A stretch of DNA of 64,000 bases, taken from Actinoallomurus iriomotensis (lineage in GTDB: Bacteria > Actinomycetota > Actinomycetes > Streptosporangiales > Streptosporangiaceae). Location: the NCBI RefSeq assembly GCF_030269445.1, contig NZ_BSTJ01000001.1, positions 1,699,898-1,763,897 on the forward strand. Direction: 5' to 3'. The translations under genes and the position numbers were made by a program. The notes under the pieces were generated by a model that was not told where the DNA came from, did no database searches, and worked only from the letters and a program-made list of their open reading frames with translations. This document shows positions 8,403-17,236 of the stretch, one piece after another; position 1 is the first letter of the stretch; each line of letters begins with the position of its first letter.

Positions 8403-9590
8403 TCATGGGGTCCCCGCCTCGGGGCCGAAGGCCAGGATCGAGGCGCTGAACCCGTGCACGTGGTTGTGGCCCGAGACCGGCCCGATCTCGCCGGCGGCGA
8501 AGAACCCGCCGATCCCCGACGTGCCGAGCATGCTGCGCAGCAGCCGCACGTCGTGGTCGGAGTTGGGGAACATCGCGCGGCCCCGGCCCGTGCAGGAGAA
8601 CAGCAGCGCCCCCTCGACCGGCGCGAGGCCGAGATCGCCGAGCATGAGGGTGAGGTCCTCGTCGGCCGCGCCCGCGTCGCGCACCTGGAAGCGCACCGTA
8701 CGGCCGATATCGATGACATCGCCGGTGGCGAGGGCCCCGGCGTCGGGGTCGGCGCCGATCACGCCGCGGACCAGGAAGTCGCCGCGCTCGTGCTGTTCGG
8801 CGTACTCGTCCATCGCGATGCCGATCAGCAGCCCGCCCTCGATCATGGAGCGTTCTTTCTCCGGCAGTTCGGACACGACCTCTTCGAGTTTGGTCAGCGC
8901 GGGCGTGCCGGCCAGTTCGTACAGGACGTTGTCCTCGGCTCGGGTGACGGCCATCGGCGGGCCGACCGGCCGGGCGCCCTGGCTGACCAGTGTCGCGGTC
9001 ATGACCGAACCGCCGAGCAGCACGCCGACCGCGCCCGAGTCGACGATCTCGCCGTCGGCGAAGAGCCGCGCGGTGCCGCGGCCGCCCTGGCCGGTGGCCA
9101 GGCCGCCGACGAGCGGCAAGCCCGGCAGGACCTCGCCGGACCGCTCGACGAAGGCGTCCACGGGAAAGGTGTAGGGGTCGGCGAGCAGGACGGCGACGAC
9201 GTCGTCGTCCCTGGTCTGGGGCATGCCGACCACGGCGAGGCGCTGGGCTCCGTCCGGCTCCTCGCCGGGAAACTTCAGCGTCTCCAGCCGGAACGGCTCG
9301 ATGCGCGCCTCCGGCAGCCGCGCCGCCCACGCGCTGACCGCGCTGGAGTCCTCGACGCCGTGGTTGCCGCCGATCACGCCGGGAGCGCCGCAGCCGATCA
9401 CGTTGGGGGTGCCGGCGACCTCCATCGCCCGCCGCGCGGCCCGCTCGACGGCGTCCGGGGCCTGCGCGCACACGAACACGAAGACGAGGTCGGGCGGGCC
9501 GTCGAGAGGCAGGCGGGCCTGCGCCACCGCGGAGTCCGCGGCCGCGACAAGGTCGGGCCCGACGGCCAGGCCGTCGCCGAACCGCGCCAC
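8403..9590 (-). CDS. FIST domain protein (FIST_N + FIST_C)
   Basis: A 395-residue cytoplasmic protein. The N-terminal half (about 30-210) reads as FIST N (IGCGAPGVIGG, LPLVGGLATG) and the second half as FIST C, ending in GGFFAAGEIGPVSGHNHVHGFSASI, which is highly characteristic. FIST proteins are thought to be sensory domains that bind small ligands such as amino acids. No kinase, HTH or cyclase domain is attached, so any partner is unknown. A GTG start is preceded by a GGGGGAGA ribosome-binding site. Confidence 0.9.
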   Translation of the reverse strand: MARFGDGLAVGPDLVAAADSAVAQARLPLDGPPDLVFVFVCAQAPDAVERAARRAMEVAGTPNVIGCGAPGVIGGNHGVEDSSAVSAWAARLPEARIEPFRLETLKFPGEEPDGAQRLAVVGMPQTRDDDVVAVLLADPYTFPVDAFVERSGEVLPGLPLVGGLATGQGGRGTARLFADGEIVDSGAVGVLLGGSVMTATLVSQGARPVGPPMAVTRAEDNVLYELAGTPALTKLEEVVSELPEKERSMIEGGLLIGIAMDEYAEQHERGDFLVRGVIGADPDAGALATGDVIDIGRTVRFQVRDAGAADEDLTLMLGDLGLAPVEGALLFSCTGRGRAMFPNSDHDVRLLRSMLGTSGIGGFFAAGEIGPVSGHNHVHGFSASILAFGPEAGTP

Positions 9591-9904
9591 TGCGTCTCCC
9601 CCTTCAACACGTCCGATTTCTTACGGTCTACCACAATGTGGGGAGGATTCCCGGCCTCGCCACGGTCGTCTCCCAGGCCCCTTCCGGCCCCTCCCTCCAA
9701 GGACAGCGAGTTCACCTACCCGGCGTTGACGGCTCTCAACCGCCGTGTCGACGAGAGCCCTCCGGATGCGCATCCGAAAATCGGGGCATAGTGTCGAACG
9801 GAGCACCAGCCCGCGCGGGAGTCCGGCGCGGCGAGCCAAGAGGCGGGGGTGGCGACGTGAGCGCGCCCTTCGGCCGGCCACCAGTGAGATAGCGATAGAG
9901 GACA
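9591..9904. other. Intergenic region between divergent FIST and AAA+ genes
   Basis: About 314 bases separate the two divergent genes, so promoters for both must lie here. I see no convincing -35/-10 pair, RNA gene, repeat or open frame with a ribosome-binding site. Confidence 0.5.
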
Positions 9905-11287
9905 GTGAACACGCGACCGACGACACTTCGTGAGCTCCGCGCCAGTGGTCATGTCCACCGGCCGGTGAAGACCGAGATCCGCGACAACCTCCTTGCCCGC
10001 CTCCGTACCGGTGAGCCACGCTTCCCGGGCATCGTCGGGTTCGACGAAACGGTCCTGCCGCACCTCGAACGTGCCCTGATCGCCGGGCACGACCTCGTCC
10101 TCCTGGGCGAGCGCGGCCAGGGCAAGTCCCGGCTGATCCGCACGCTCGGCGGCCTTCTGGACGAGTGGACGCCGATCGTCGCGGGCTGCGAGATCAACGA
10201 TCACCCGTACGCCCCGGTGTGCGTGCGCTGCCGCCGGCTGCTCGACGAGCACGGCGACGACCTGGCGATCGACTGGAAGCACCGCGACGACCGATACGGC
10301 GAGAAGCTCGCCACGCCCGACACCAGCGTCGGCGACCTCGTCGGCGACATCGACCCGATCAAGGTGGCCGAGGGCCGTACGCTCGGCGACCCGGAGACCG
10401 TCCACTACGGCCTCGTGCCGCGCACCAACCGCGGGATCTTCTGCGTCAACGAGCTGCCCGACCTGGCCGAGCGGATCCAGGTGTCGCTGCTCAACGTGCT
10501 GGAGGAGCGCGACGTGCAGATCCGCGGGTACGCCCTGCGGCTGCCGCTCGACGTCCTGCTCGTGGCCAGCGCGAACCCCGAGGACTACACCAACCGCGGC
10601 CGCATCATCACGCCGCTGAAGGACCGCTTCGGCGCCGAGATCCGCACCCACTACCCGCTCGACCTGGACGACGAGCTGGTGCTGATCGGCCAGGAGGCCC
10701 AGGTCACCGCCGCCGTGCCGATCCACCTGATGGAGGTCATCGCCCGGTTCACCCGGCTCGTACGCGAGTCGCCGGCCGTCGACACCCGCTCCGGCGTGTC
10801 GGCGCGGTTCTCCATCGCGGCCACCGAGACCGTCGCCGCCTCGGCGCTGCGGCGCGGCGCCGTCGCGAACGAGGACCAGCCGGTGGCGCGGGTCTGCGAC
10901 CTGCCGTCGATCGTGCCGACCCTGCTCGGCAAGGTGGAGTTCGAGGTCAGCGAGGAGGGCCGTGAGGAGGAGGTGCTGGCGCACCTGCTGCGCCGCGCCA
11001 CCGCCGAGGCCTGGCGGCGCATGCTCGGCTCGGCCGACCTGACGGGCCTGCTCGACCGGTTCGACCGCGGCGCCACCGTCGACGCCGGCGAGCTCGTACC
11101 GGCCGCGGAGCTGCTGCACCGCATCGGCCCGGTCAACGGCCTGTCGCGGATCCTGGAGGGCCTCGGCATGGAGGGCGAGTCGCCCGGCCACGCGGCGGCG
11201 GCGCTGGAGTTCGCGCTCGAAGGGCTCTACCTCATGCGGCGGCTGTCCAAGGACGTCGCGGACGGCACGTCGACGTACCGCACCTGA
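9905..11287 (+). CDS. MoxR/ChlI-type AAA+ ATPase
   Basis: A 460-residue AAA+ ATPase of the magnesium-chelatase/MoxR clade. Walker A is GERGQGKS at 68-75, and the Walker B region lies around 177-186 (RGIFCVNELPDL), with NVLEERDVQI and SANPEDYTNRGR (sensor 1) following. A CxxC pair (C106, C109) sits in an insert after Walker A. The start is GTG. The next gene is a VWA protein 31 bases downstream, the standard MoxR/VWA pair in which the ATPase and a metal-dependent adhesion protein remodel or insert metal into a client. It is annotated magnesium chelatase in many actinomycetes although these do not make chlorophyll, so the client is unknown. Confidence 0.9.
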   Translation: MNTRPTTLRELRASGHVHRPVKTEIRDNLLARLRTGEPRFPGIVGFDETVLPHLERALIAGHDLVLLGERGQGKSRLIRTLGGLLDEWTPIVAGCEINDHPYAPVCVRCRRLLDEHGDDLAIDWKHRDDRYGEKLATPDTSVGDLVGDIDPIKVAEGRTLGDPETVHYGLVPRTNRGIFCVNELPDLAERIQVSLLNVLEERDVQIRGYALRLPLDVLLVASANPEDYTNRGRIITPLKDRFGAEIRTHYPLDLDDELVLIGQEAQVTAAVPIHLMEVIARFTRLVRESPAVDTRSGVSARFSIAATETVAASALRRGAVANEDQPVARVCDLPSIVPTLLGKVEFEVSEEGREEEVLAHLLRRATAEAWRRMLGSADLTGLLDRFDRGATVDAGELVPAAELLHRIGPVNGLSRILEGLGMEGESPGHAAAALEFALEGLYLMRRLSKDVADGTSTYRT

Positions 11288-11318
11288 GTCACGTTTCATC
11301 TGGGGAAAGAAGGTCACC

Positions 11319-13286
11319 GTGTCCGGATACCGGTACGGGTCCTACCACGACGGGCCTGATCCGCTCGCGCCTCCGTACGACATCCGCGAGGCCATCGACG
11401 CCATGGGCGACTCCATGCTGGAGGGCACCGGGCCGGCCGAGGCGCTGCGCGAGCTGCTGCGCCGCGGGCTGCCCGGCGACCGCCGGCGGCGCGGCCTGGA
11501 CGACCTGCTGCGCCAGGTGCGCTCCCGGCGGCAGCAGCTGCGCGGCAGCGGGCGGCTCGACGGCACGCTCGAAGAGGCGCGCGCCCTGCTCGACCGGGCG
11601 ATCGGGCAGGAGCGCGCCGCGCTCTTCCCCGACCCGAGCGACGACGCGCGGCTGCGCGAGGCCGAGCTCGACACGCTGCCGCAGGACACCGCGCAGGCCG
11701 TACGCCGCCTGTCGCCCTACCAGTGGCGTTCGCCGGAGGCGCGGCAGACCTTCGAGGAGCTGAAGGACCTGCTGCGGCGTGACGTGCTGGACGCGCAGTT
11801 CCGCGGCATGAAGCAGGCGATGACCAACCCCGACCCGGCCGCCATGCAACGGGTCAAGGACATGATGTCCGCGCTCAACGACATGCTCGAGAAGGACGCG
11901 CGCGGCCAGCACACGCAGGAGGACTTCGACGCCTTCATGCGGGAGTACGGGGAGTTCTTCCCCGACGACCCGCAGAACCTGGAGGAGCTCGTCGACTCCC
12001 TCGCCCGGCGCGCCGCCGCGACCGAGCGGCTGCTCGCCTCGCTCACACCCGAGCAGCGCGAGGAGCTCGCCTCCCTCATGGCCCAGACGATGGAGGACGC
12101 CGGGCTGGCCGACGAGATGGCCCGGCTCGGCTCGGCGCTGCGGCAGCGGCGACCCGACCTCGACTGGACCGGTTCGGAGCGGATGAACGGCGACGACCCG
12201 ATGTCGATGGGCGACGCCACCACCGCGCTGGAGGAGCTGGCCGACCTCGCCGAGCTGGAGGGCGCGCTGCGGCAGGACTATCCGGGCGCGCGGATGGACG
12301 ACATCGACGAGGAGGCGGTACGCCGGGCGCTGGGCCGCCAGGCCGTGGACGACCTGGCCGAGCTGCGGCGCATCGAGACCGAGCTCGAACGCCAGGGGTA
12401 CCTCAAGCGCCGTGGCGGGTCGCTGGACCTGACGCCCAAGGCGGTGCGCCGGCTGGGCGAGACGGCGCTGCGGCGAGTGTTCGCCCAGCTCGAAGCCTCG
12501 CGCAAGGGCGACCACGACCAGGTCGACGCGGGCCAGGCGGGCGAGCTGACCGGCGCCAGCCGCCCGTGGCGGTCCGGCGACGAGCAGCCCATCGACGTCA
12601 TCCGCACGCTGTCGAACGCCCTCCGCCGGGGCGGGGCGGTCGCCGAGGCCCCGCGCCCGCGCGTACGGCTGGAGGTCGACGACTTCGAGGTGCTGGAGAC
12701 CGAGCGCCGTACGGCGGCGGCGGTGTGCCTGCTGGTCGACCTGTCCTACTCCATGGCCCTGCGCGGCACCTGGGGATCGGCCAAGCAGACCGCCCTCGCC
12801 CTGCACACGCTGGTGGCCAGCAAGTACCCGCAGGACGCCGTGCAGATCATCGGCTTCTCCAACTACGCCCGCGAACTGCACCCGACGGAGCTGGCCGGCC
12901 TCGACTGGGACATGGTGCAGGGCACGAACCTCCACCACGCCCTGATGATCGCCGGCCGCCACATCGACAAGCACCCCGAACACGACCCGATCATCCTGGT
13001 CATCACCGACGGCGAGCCGACCGCGCACCTGCTCCGCGACGGCCGCTCCGCGTTCGACTGGCCGCCGTCACCGGAGACGCTGGAGCTCACCCTGGCCGAG
13101 GTCGACAAGATGACCCGGCGCCGGGCGACGCTCAACATCTTCATGCTGGCCGACGACGAACGGCTGGTCTCGTTCGTCGAGGAGGTCGCCCGCCGCAACG
13201 GCGGCCGGGTCTTCGCCCCGACCCCGGAACGACTGGGCGAGTACGTCGTCCGCGACTACCTCCGCGCACGCCGGGGCGGCCACTGA
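11319..13286 (+). CDS. VWA domain protein, partner of MoxR-type ATPase
   Basis: A 655-residue soluble protein. Residues 1-450 are highly charged and helical, with Arg- and Glu-rich segments suggesting coiled coil. Residues from about 468 form a von Willebrand A domain with the MIDAS motif DLSYS at 474-478, the threonine site in QGTNLHHAL, and ITDGEPTAH. It starts with GTG. The pair with the upstream ATPase resembles ChlI/ChlD-like and MoxR/VWA chaperone systems; the VWA part would bind a divalent metal and the client. No transmembrane segment is visible. Confidence 0.9.
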   Translation: MSGYRYGSYHDGPDPLAPPYDIREAIDAMGDSMLEGTGPAEALRELLRRGLPGDRRRRGLDDLLRQVRSRRQQLRGSGRLDGTLEEARALLDRAIGQERAALFPDPSDDARLREAELDTLPQDTAQAVRRLSPYQWRSPEARQTFEELKDLLRRDVLDAQFRGMKQAMTNPDPAAMQRVKDMMSALNDMLEKDARGQHTQEDFDAFMREYGEFFPDDPQNLEELVDSLARRAAATERLLASLTPEQREELASLMAQTMEDAGLADEMARLGSALRQRRPDLDWTGSERMNGDDPMSMGDATTALEELADLAELEGALRQDYPGARMDDIDEEAVRRALGRQAVDDLAELRRIETELERQGYLKRRGGSLDLTPKAVRRLGETALRRVFAQLEASRKGDHDQVDAGQAGELTGASRPWRSGDEQPIDVIRTLSNALRRGGAVAEAPRPRVRLEVDDFEVLETERRTAAAVCLLVDLSYSMALRGTWGSAKQTALALHTLVASKYPQDAVQIIGFSNYARELHPTELAGLDWDMVQGTNLHHALMIAGRHIDKHPEHDPIILVITDGEPTAHLLRDGRSAFDWPPSPETLELTLAEVDKMTRRRATLNIFMLADDERLVSFVEEVARRNGGRVFAPTPERLGEYVVRDYLRARRGGH

Positions 13287-13355
13287 CGGCAGCCGTCCTC
13301 CGGGCGCACGCGTACGGAGGCGGCACCTGCCTCGAGGGATCGTCGTTAGGGAGTC

Positions 13356-13631
13356 GTGAAGGACAGGAACCGCTTCCGTCGGGTCGGCGGCTACCTCACC
13401 GGTGCGCTGATCGCCGTCGGCGTCGCCGCCTCCGGCGGCTTCAGGCCGGGCGGCGTCCCCGTGACGATTCTCGTCTTCTTCGCCGCGGGGGTGGCCGCGC
13501 TGGGATATGTGACCTGGCGGCTGGTCACCGGCCGGGACGGACTGTGGCGGCGGGGCCCGACCCGCCGACGCCGTGACAGGCTCGAGCGGCGATCATCCGG
13601 CGTTTCACCCACGGATCGCCGACCGCCCTAG
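13356..13631 (+). CDS. Small two-helix membrane protein, unknown function
   Basis: A 91-residue protein with two hydrophobic segments (about 10-25 and 32-54), a positively charged N-terminus and a very Arg-rich C-terminal tail (GPTRRRRDRLERR). The start is GTG after a GGGAG ribosome-binding site. It lies 69 bases downstream of the VWA gene on the same strand and could be part of that transcription unit. I do not recognise a family. Confidence 0.55.
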   Translation: MKDRNRFRRVGGYLTGALIAVGVAASGGFRPGGVPVTILVFFAAGVAALGYVTWRLVTGRDGLWRRGPTRRRRDRLERRSSGVSPTDRRPP

Positions 13632-13695
13632 CCGCTGATCCGCTCAGCGATGGATCACCCATTCCGGCCGGTCGTGAACGAGGCCGCTCACGATC

Positions 13696-15801
13696 TCACG
13701 ACGGGGTCATGGCGCCCTTCACGGCGGCGAGGGCGTCCGCCACGTCCGGGTCGTCGGGATCCAGGTCGCGGGCGACGTCCAAGTCGGCGAGGGCGCGCTC
13801 CCACTGGCCGCTGTGCTGATAGACGAACGCTCGGTTGAAGCGCAGCAGCGGATTGTCGGGCTGCACCTCGACGGCGTGACTCAGGTCGGCCAGCGCGATC
13901 TCCACGTCTCCGAGCTCGTGAGCCACGGCGGCGCGGCCGGACAGGGCGGAGATCAGATCCGGGTCGGCGGCGAGGGCGCGGTCGAACGCCGACCGCGCCG
14001 CCGGATAGTCGCCCCGCTCGGCGTGAATCTGGCCGAGCACCGCGTGCAGGTGCGGGGTGTCCGGGTCGTGCCCCAAGCCGGTTGCGGCGTCCCGCTCGGC
14101 GGCGTCCAGATCACCGAGTTCGAGATACAGCCCGGCCCGGTTGACCCAGGCGTCCACGAAGTCCGGCTGCAGCTCCAGCACGTACGAGAAATCGGCGATC
14201 GCGCCCTCGACGTCACCCATCTCCGCGCGAAGATCACCCCGGTTGTAAAAGACCTCCGGGAACGGCGAAGACAGCCGAATCGCTTCGGTGTATTCGGCGA
14301 GCGACTCCTCGAGGCGCCCGAGCCGTCGCAGTATCCCCGCCTGGTCGAAATGATACTCAGCCCAGTTCGGGTCGATGTCGATGAGCTCGGCGTAACTGTC
14401 CACGCTCTCTTCGAGTCGTCCGAGGGAGGCGAGGACCTGGCATCGGTTGTAACGCAGAATCGTGCGGAAGTGGAGCCACTCACCCGAGGGGAACTCTTCC
14501 TCCAACCGAGCGATTCCGTCGTCGAGCAGACCCAACGCCTCTTCGAGATTGCCAAGGTGGAGTTCGACCAAGGCCAGCCCGTTGCGGTACCACACCGTGT
14601 TGAACTCGCGTACTTTGCGTTCGGTCATCGCGCCCGCCAAGGCAATGGCCAGATTGATCCAGCCAAGCGCCGCCTGGTGGTCGCGTTGCTCGGGATCGTA
14701 ATGGCGGGTATAGAGCATCGCCAGGCCGTAGGCCGCCTGTATGTGCACCAATGGCGAGGTACTTCCCCGGCGGGCTTCCTCGTAGGCCAGATGCGCCTCG
14801 TCGATTCGGCCGGACGCGGAAAACGCCGCAGCCAATTTGGCAACGAAATGCTTCCACTGTTCTTCGTCGGTTTCGCGGTTGACCAACGCCAGCCCGCGTG
14901 CACTCAATTCGGCCATCGCGTGATAACATCCCACGTTCTGGCAGTGCTCCAGCGCATGGCGCAGCGCCGGCACGGCGGCGCCGACCGGATCACTGCCCCG
15001 TTCGAGGTGATAGGGAATGGCGCCGAGGAGGAGTGAAAACTCCTCGCGTGCGCCGAGCTCGGTGGCGCAGGCGTCGTGCAGACGCTTTCGTTCCTCGGCG
15101 TCGAGGCGTTCATAGGCGACGATCGCCGCCGGATCGTCGTCGATGCAACCGCCGAACACGTAGTCCCGCGCAAGGTCGGAAACGTCGGTAGCCTCGGCGG
15201 CGGCATCGATGACCTGATTCGGCCCGTCCAGCCGAATACAGTGGGCTTCGAGGGCGAGTCCGAGCGGCTCCGTGACGGGGCCTGGTGGCTGGACGAGCGG
15301 ATTGGTTCCCGTGGTCACCACGACCGTCAACAGCTCCGGATCGATGCGCCGGAGCAACACGGCGAGGAATTCCTGGTCGGTGGGATCGGCCTCGTGCGCG
15401 TCGTCAACGATCAGAGTGTGCTTGCCGCCGAGGCAACGCAGATAATCGGCGACGAAATCGACCAGACCGTGGGACATCCGCAGGGTCCGCAGCCGAGCAT
15501 AGAACCGGGTACGTTCGGGCACCGGCGTGCGCGAGGTCAACGTCTCCCGGGTGGCGGAAACGGTGCCGCGCAGTTCCGGCGCGGTATCGATGATTTCAGT
15601 ATCGTGCCGCTGCATCAGATCGGGGCACCGGTCCAGCGCATCGGGCACGATCGCACGCAACAGCGTGCCGACGGCGGTGTAGGGGCCGCGAAGCCGACGA
15701 TGGGCGTTGACCACGGCGAGCGCGGGCGGCAGGGCAAGCTCCGACCGCGCGGCCACACGATCGCGTTGACGCGGCGCACGAATCCAACGATGTTCGGCCA
15801 T
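13696..15801 (-). CDS. TPR protein with degenerate AAA-like N-terminus
   Basis: A 701-residue protein. Residues about 25-200 resemble the ATPase domain of LuxR/AAA_16 proteins: TLIVDDAHEADP at 129-140 matches their Walker B region (usually DDLHWAD). No P-loop is present; the first 40 residues contain no GxxGxGKT, so ATP binding is probably lost. From about residue 320 to the end there are many tetratricopeptide repeats, for example AEYHFDQAGILRRLGRLEES and AWVNRAGLYLELGDLDAAER. No DNA-binding or membrane segment is seen. An AAAGGATA ribosome-binding site precedes the start, and the M50 protease gene ends only 12 bases upstream, so the two share a transcript. A peptide-binding, adaptor or immunity role is inference. 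Confidence 0.82.
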   Translation of the reverse strand: MAEHRWIRAPRQRDRVAARSELALPPALAVVNAHRRLRGPYTAVGTLLRAIVPDALDRCPDLMQRHDTEIIDTAPELRGTVSATRETLTSRTPVPERTRFYARLRTLRMSHGLVDFVADYLRCLGGKHTLIVDDAHEADPTDQEFLAVLLRRIDPELLTVVVTTGTNPLVQPPGPVTEPLGLALEAHCIRLDGPNQVIDAAAEATDVSDLARDYVFGGCIDDDPAAIVAYERLDAEERKRLHDACATELGAREEFSLLLGAIPYHLERGSDPVGAAVPALRHALEHCQNVGCYHAMAELSARGLALVNRETDEEQWKHFVAKLAAAFSASGRIDEAHLAYEEARRGSTSPLVHIQAAYGLAMLYTRHYDPEQRDHQAALGWINLAIALAGAMTERKVREFNTVWYRNGLALVELHLGNLEEALGLLDDGIARLEEEFPSGEWLHFRTILRYNRCQVLASLGRLEESVDSYAELIDIDPNWAEYHFDQAGILRRLGRLEESLAEYTEAIRLSSPFPEVFYNRGDLRAEMGDVEGAIADFSYVLELQPDFVDAWVNRAGLYLELGDLDAAERDAATGLGHDPDTPHLHAVLGQIHAERGDYPAARSAFDRALAADPDLISALSGRAAVAHELGDVEIALADLSHAVEVQPDNPLLRFNRAFVYQHSGQWERALADLDVARDLDPDDPDVADALAAVKGAMTPS

Positions 15802-15813
15802 TTTTCTATCCTT

Positions 15814-17115
15814 TTATTTATGGGTCGTGGTTTTTCGGCGCCGGTCTCGTCCGGCCAGTAGGACGACCAGCAGGATTTGCGTGAGGTTGAGGCCGACGAA
15901 CACGGCCGAGTCGAGCAGCTCGCCGGATGTCGCGGCACCGCCGAAGAATCGGCTGAGCACACCGCTGAACAAATGGTATGCCGTCGGCAGAACGGCAACC
16001 AGGAAGACTACGATGGTGCCCAGGTACCCGGCGAGCATCAGCCAGGCATACCAGCGGGCCACCCGCCGATCGGTCGGATGCCAGGATGATTCATCCAACG
16101 CCGGCCTTCCCAGCGAACGGCGAAAAGCGTTGCGCAGCACACCTTTGGCCACGTCGTGCAGGTCGACGCATCCCAGCGCAGTGGCGAACAGGACGTACAG
16201 ATCGGTGCGCAGATAAAAATAAAACTGCCATGAAAGGCGAAGCAACGTCGTATAGGCAAGAGCGAGGCACACTCTACCGAAAAGCGCCGGGGTGCCGGTG
16301 TCATCGATGGCGACCGAAGCCGACAACGTCAACACGGCCAGCACGACCACATCCGCCAGCATTCCCGCCATAATTGGCAGGACCCGCCGTCGGCGCGGGA
16401 TCATGACCAAGCCATCGAGTGAGGTTTCGAACACGATATATATCAGCCGGCGGCCGATGCTCAGTCGTGACCGAATCCCGCGTCGGCGACCGGCCAACGC
16501 ATGAAAGGCCTCGTGAATCAGCAGCAACGGGAACTGGCCGAAGAACAGCACTACTTCGACTATCGTGAATGACTTCGTGAAGAATATGTTCCGATAATGC
16601 GGCACCAGCTGCGGTGACCGCGCCATGGCAACGACGGCGCCGACCGTGAGAGCGCCATAGCAGACCCATGCGGGAAATGAGAACAATGCCCGGCCGAGGC
16701 GTTGCCAGCGTACCGATCGCGTCTCGCCGGACAGAGATTCCGTCGCGGATCGCGCGTCGGAGCGGATGAATCCCAACTCGTCGAGGGTGTCGAGCAGGTC
16801 CCCGACGTCGACGCTTTCCCCGTAGGCACCCGAGTACCAGTCAGCCGCCTCGCGCGGAGTCATCCCCTCGGCCAACCGGCGAACGAGCTCGGCACCGTCC
16901 TTGGGCAGGACGGCATAGGAGTCGACGTCCAATCGACCTACGGTTACCTCGTCCCCGTCGTCCAGATACTCCAATGGATACAGGCACACGACCCGCTCGA
17001 GATCGACACCAGCATTTTCGGCCACCACCCGCCTCCCGCGCATTGAAAAATGATAGGCGGCGGAGGCCGAACCCAGCTCTACACTCGACCTCCGCCCCAG
17101 AAAAGACTTAATCAC
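15814..17115 (-). CDS. M50 membrane metalloprotease with N-terminal PqqD-like domain
   Basis: A 433-residue membrane protein. Residues about 55-117 look like a PqqD-type RiPP recognition element (LDVDSYAVLPKDGAELVRRL, then GMTPREAADWY and LLDTLDELGFI). The membrane part from about 140 has the zinc motif HEAFH at 201-205 inside a hydrophobic segment (LLLIHEAFHALAGRR), as in site-2 proteases and YydH-like peptide zinc metalloproteases. D305 in RTDLYVLF is a possible third ligand. About seven hydrophobic segments follow. Its GTG start overlaps the stop codon of the upstream 26-residue peptide gene by four bases (GTGA), so translation is coupled. It probably recognises and cuts that peptide. GC content is visibly lower than in neighbouring genes, suggesting transfer. 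Confidence 0.85.
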   Translation of the reverse strand: MIKSFLGRRSSVELGSASAAYHFSMRGRRVVAENAGVDLERVVCLYPLEYLDDGDEVTVGRLDVDSYAVLPKDGAELVRRLAEGMTPREAADWYSGAYGESVDVGDLLDTLDELGFIRSDARSATESLSGETRSVRWQRLGRALFSFPAWVCYGALTVGAVVAMARSPQLVPHYRNIFFTKSFTIVEVVLFFGQFPLLLIHEAFHALAGRRRGIRSRLSIGRRLIYIVFETSLDGLVMIPRRRRVLPIMAGMLADVVVLAVLTLSASVAIDDTGTPALFGRVCLALAYTTLLRLSWQFYFYLRTDLYVLFATALGCVDLHDVAKGVLRNAFRRSLGRPALDESSWHPTDRRVARWYAWLMLAGYLGTIVVFLVAVLPTAYHLFSGVLSRFFGGAATSGELLDSAVFVGLNLTQILLVVLLAGRDRRRKTTTHK

Positions 17116-17192
17116 TCATAGCAGAAGTACAGCGGCTGCGCCGCGCTGGTCAGACGGACCGAACCCGCCTTACGAACAACAATCTTCTTCAC
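17112..17192 (-). CDS. 26-residue precursor-like peptide, copy 1
   Basis: A GTG-started 26-residue open frame, N-terminus MKKIVVRKAGSVRLTSAAQ and C-terminus PLYFCYE. A strong ribosome-binding stretch (GGAGAGGGGG) precedes it, and its stop overlaps the start of the M50 protease. The N-terminal half is basic and hydrophobic like a short leader, and the end carries Tyr, Cys, Tyr in YxCY. It is 22 of 23 conserved residues identical to copy 2 up to the YxCY end, differing in three bases-worth of positions near the C-terminus (F for V, E for Q). The arrangement suggests a RiPP precursor or a pheromone-like signal; no sequence family is recognised. Confidence 0.78.
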   Translation of the reverse strand: MKKIVVRKAGSVRLTSAAQPLYFCYE

Positions 17193-17236
17193 CTTGCCAC
17201 CCCCTCTCCTCAGGGAGGGCTGAAAAAGAGTTGTAA

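Noticed and set aside
13813-15036. Plus-strand frame opposite the TPR protein
   Set aside because: Shadow of the TPR repeats; composition mirrors them.
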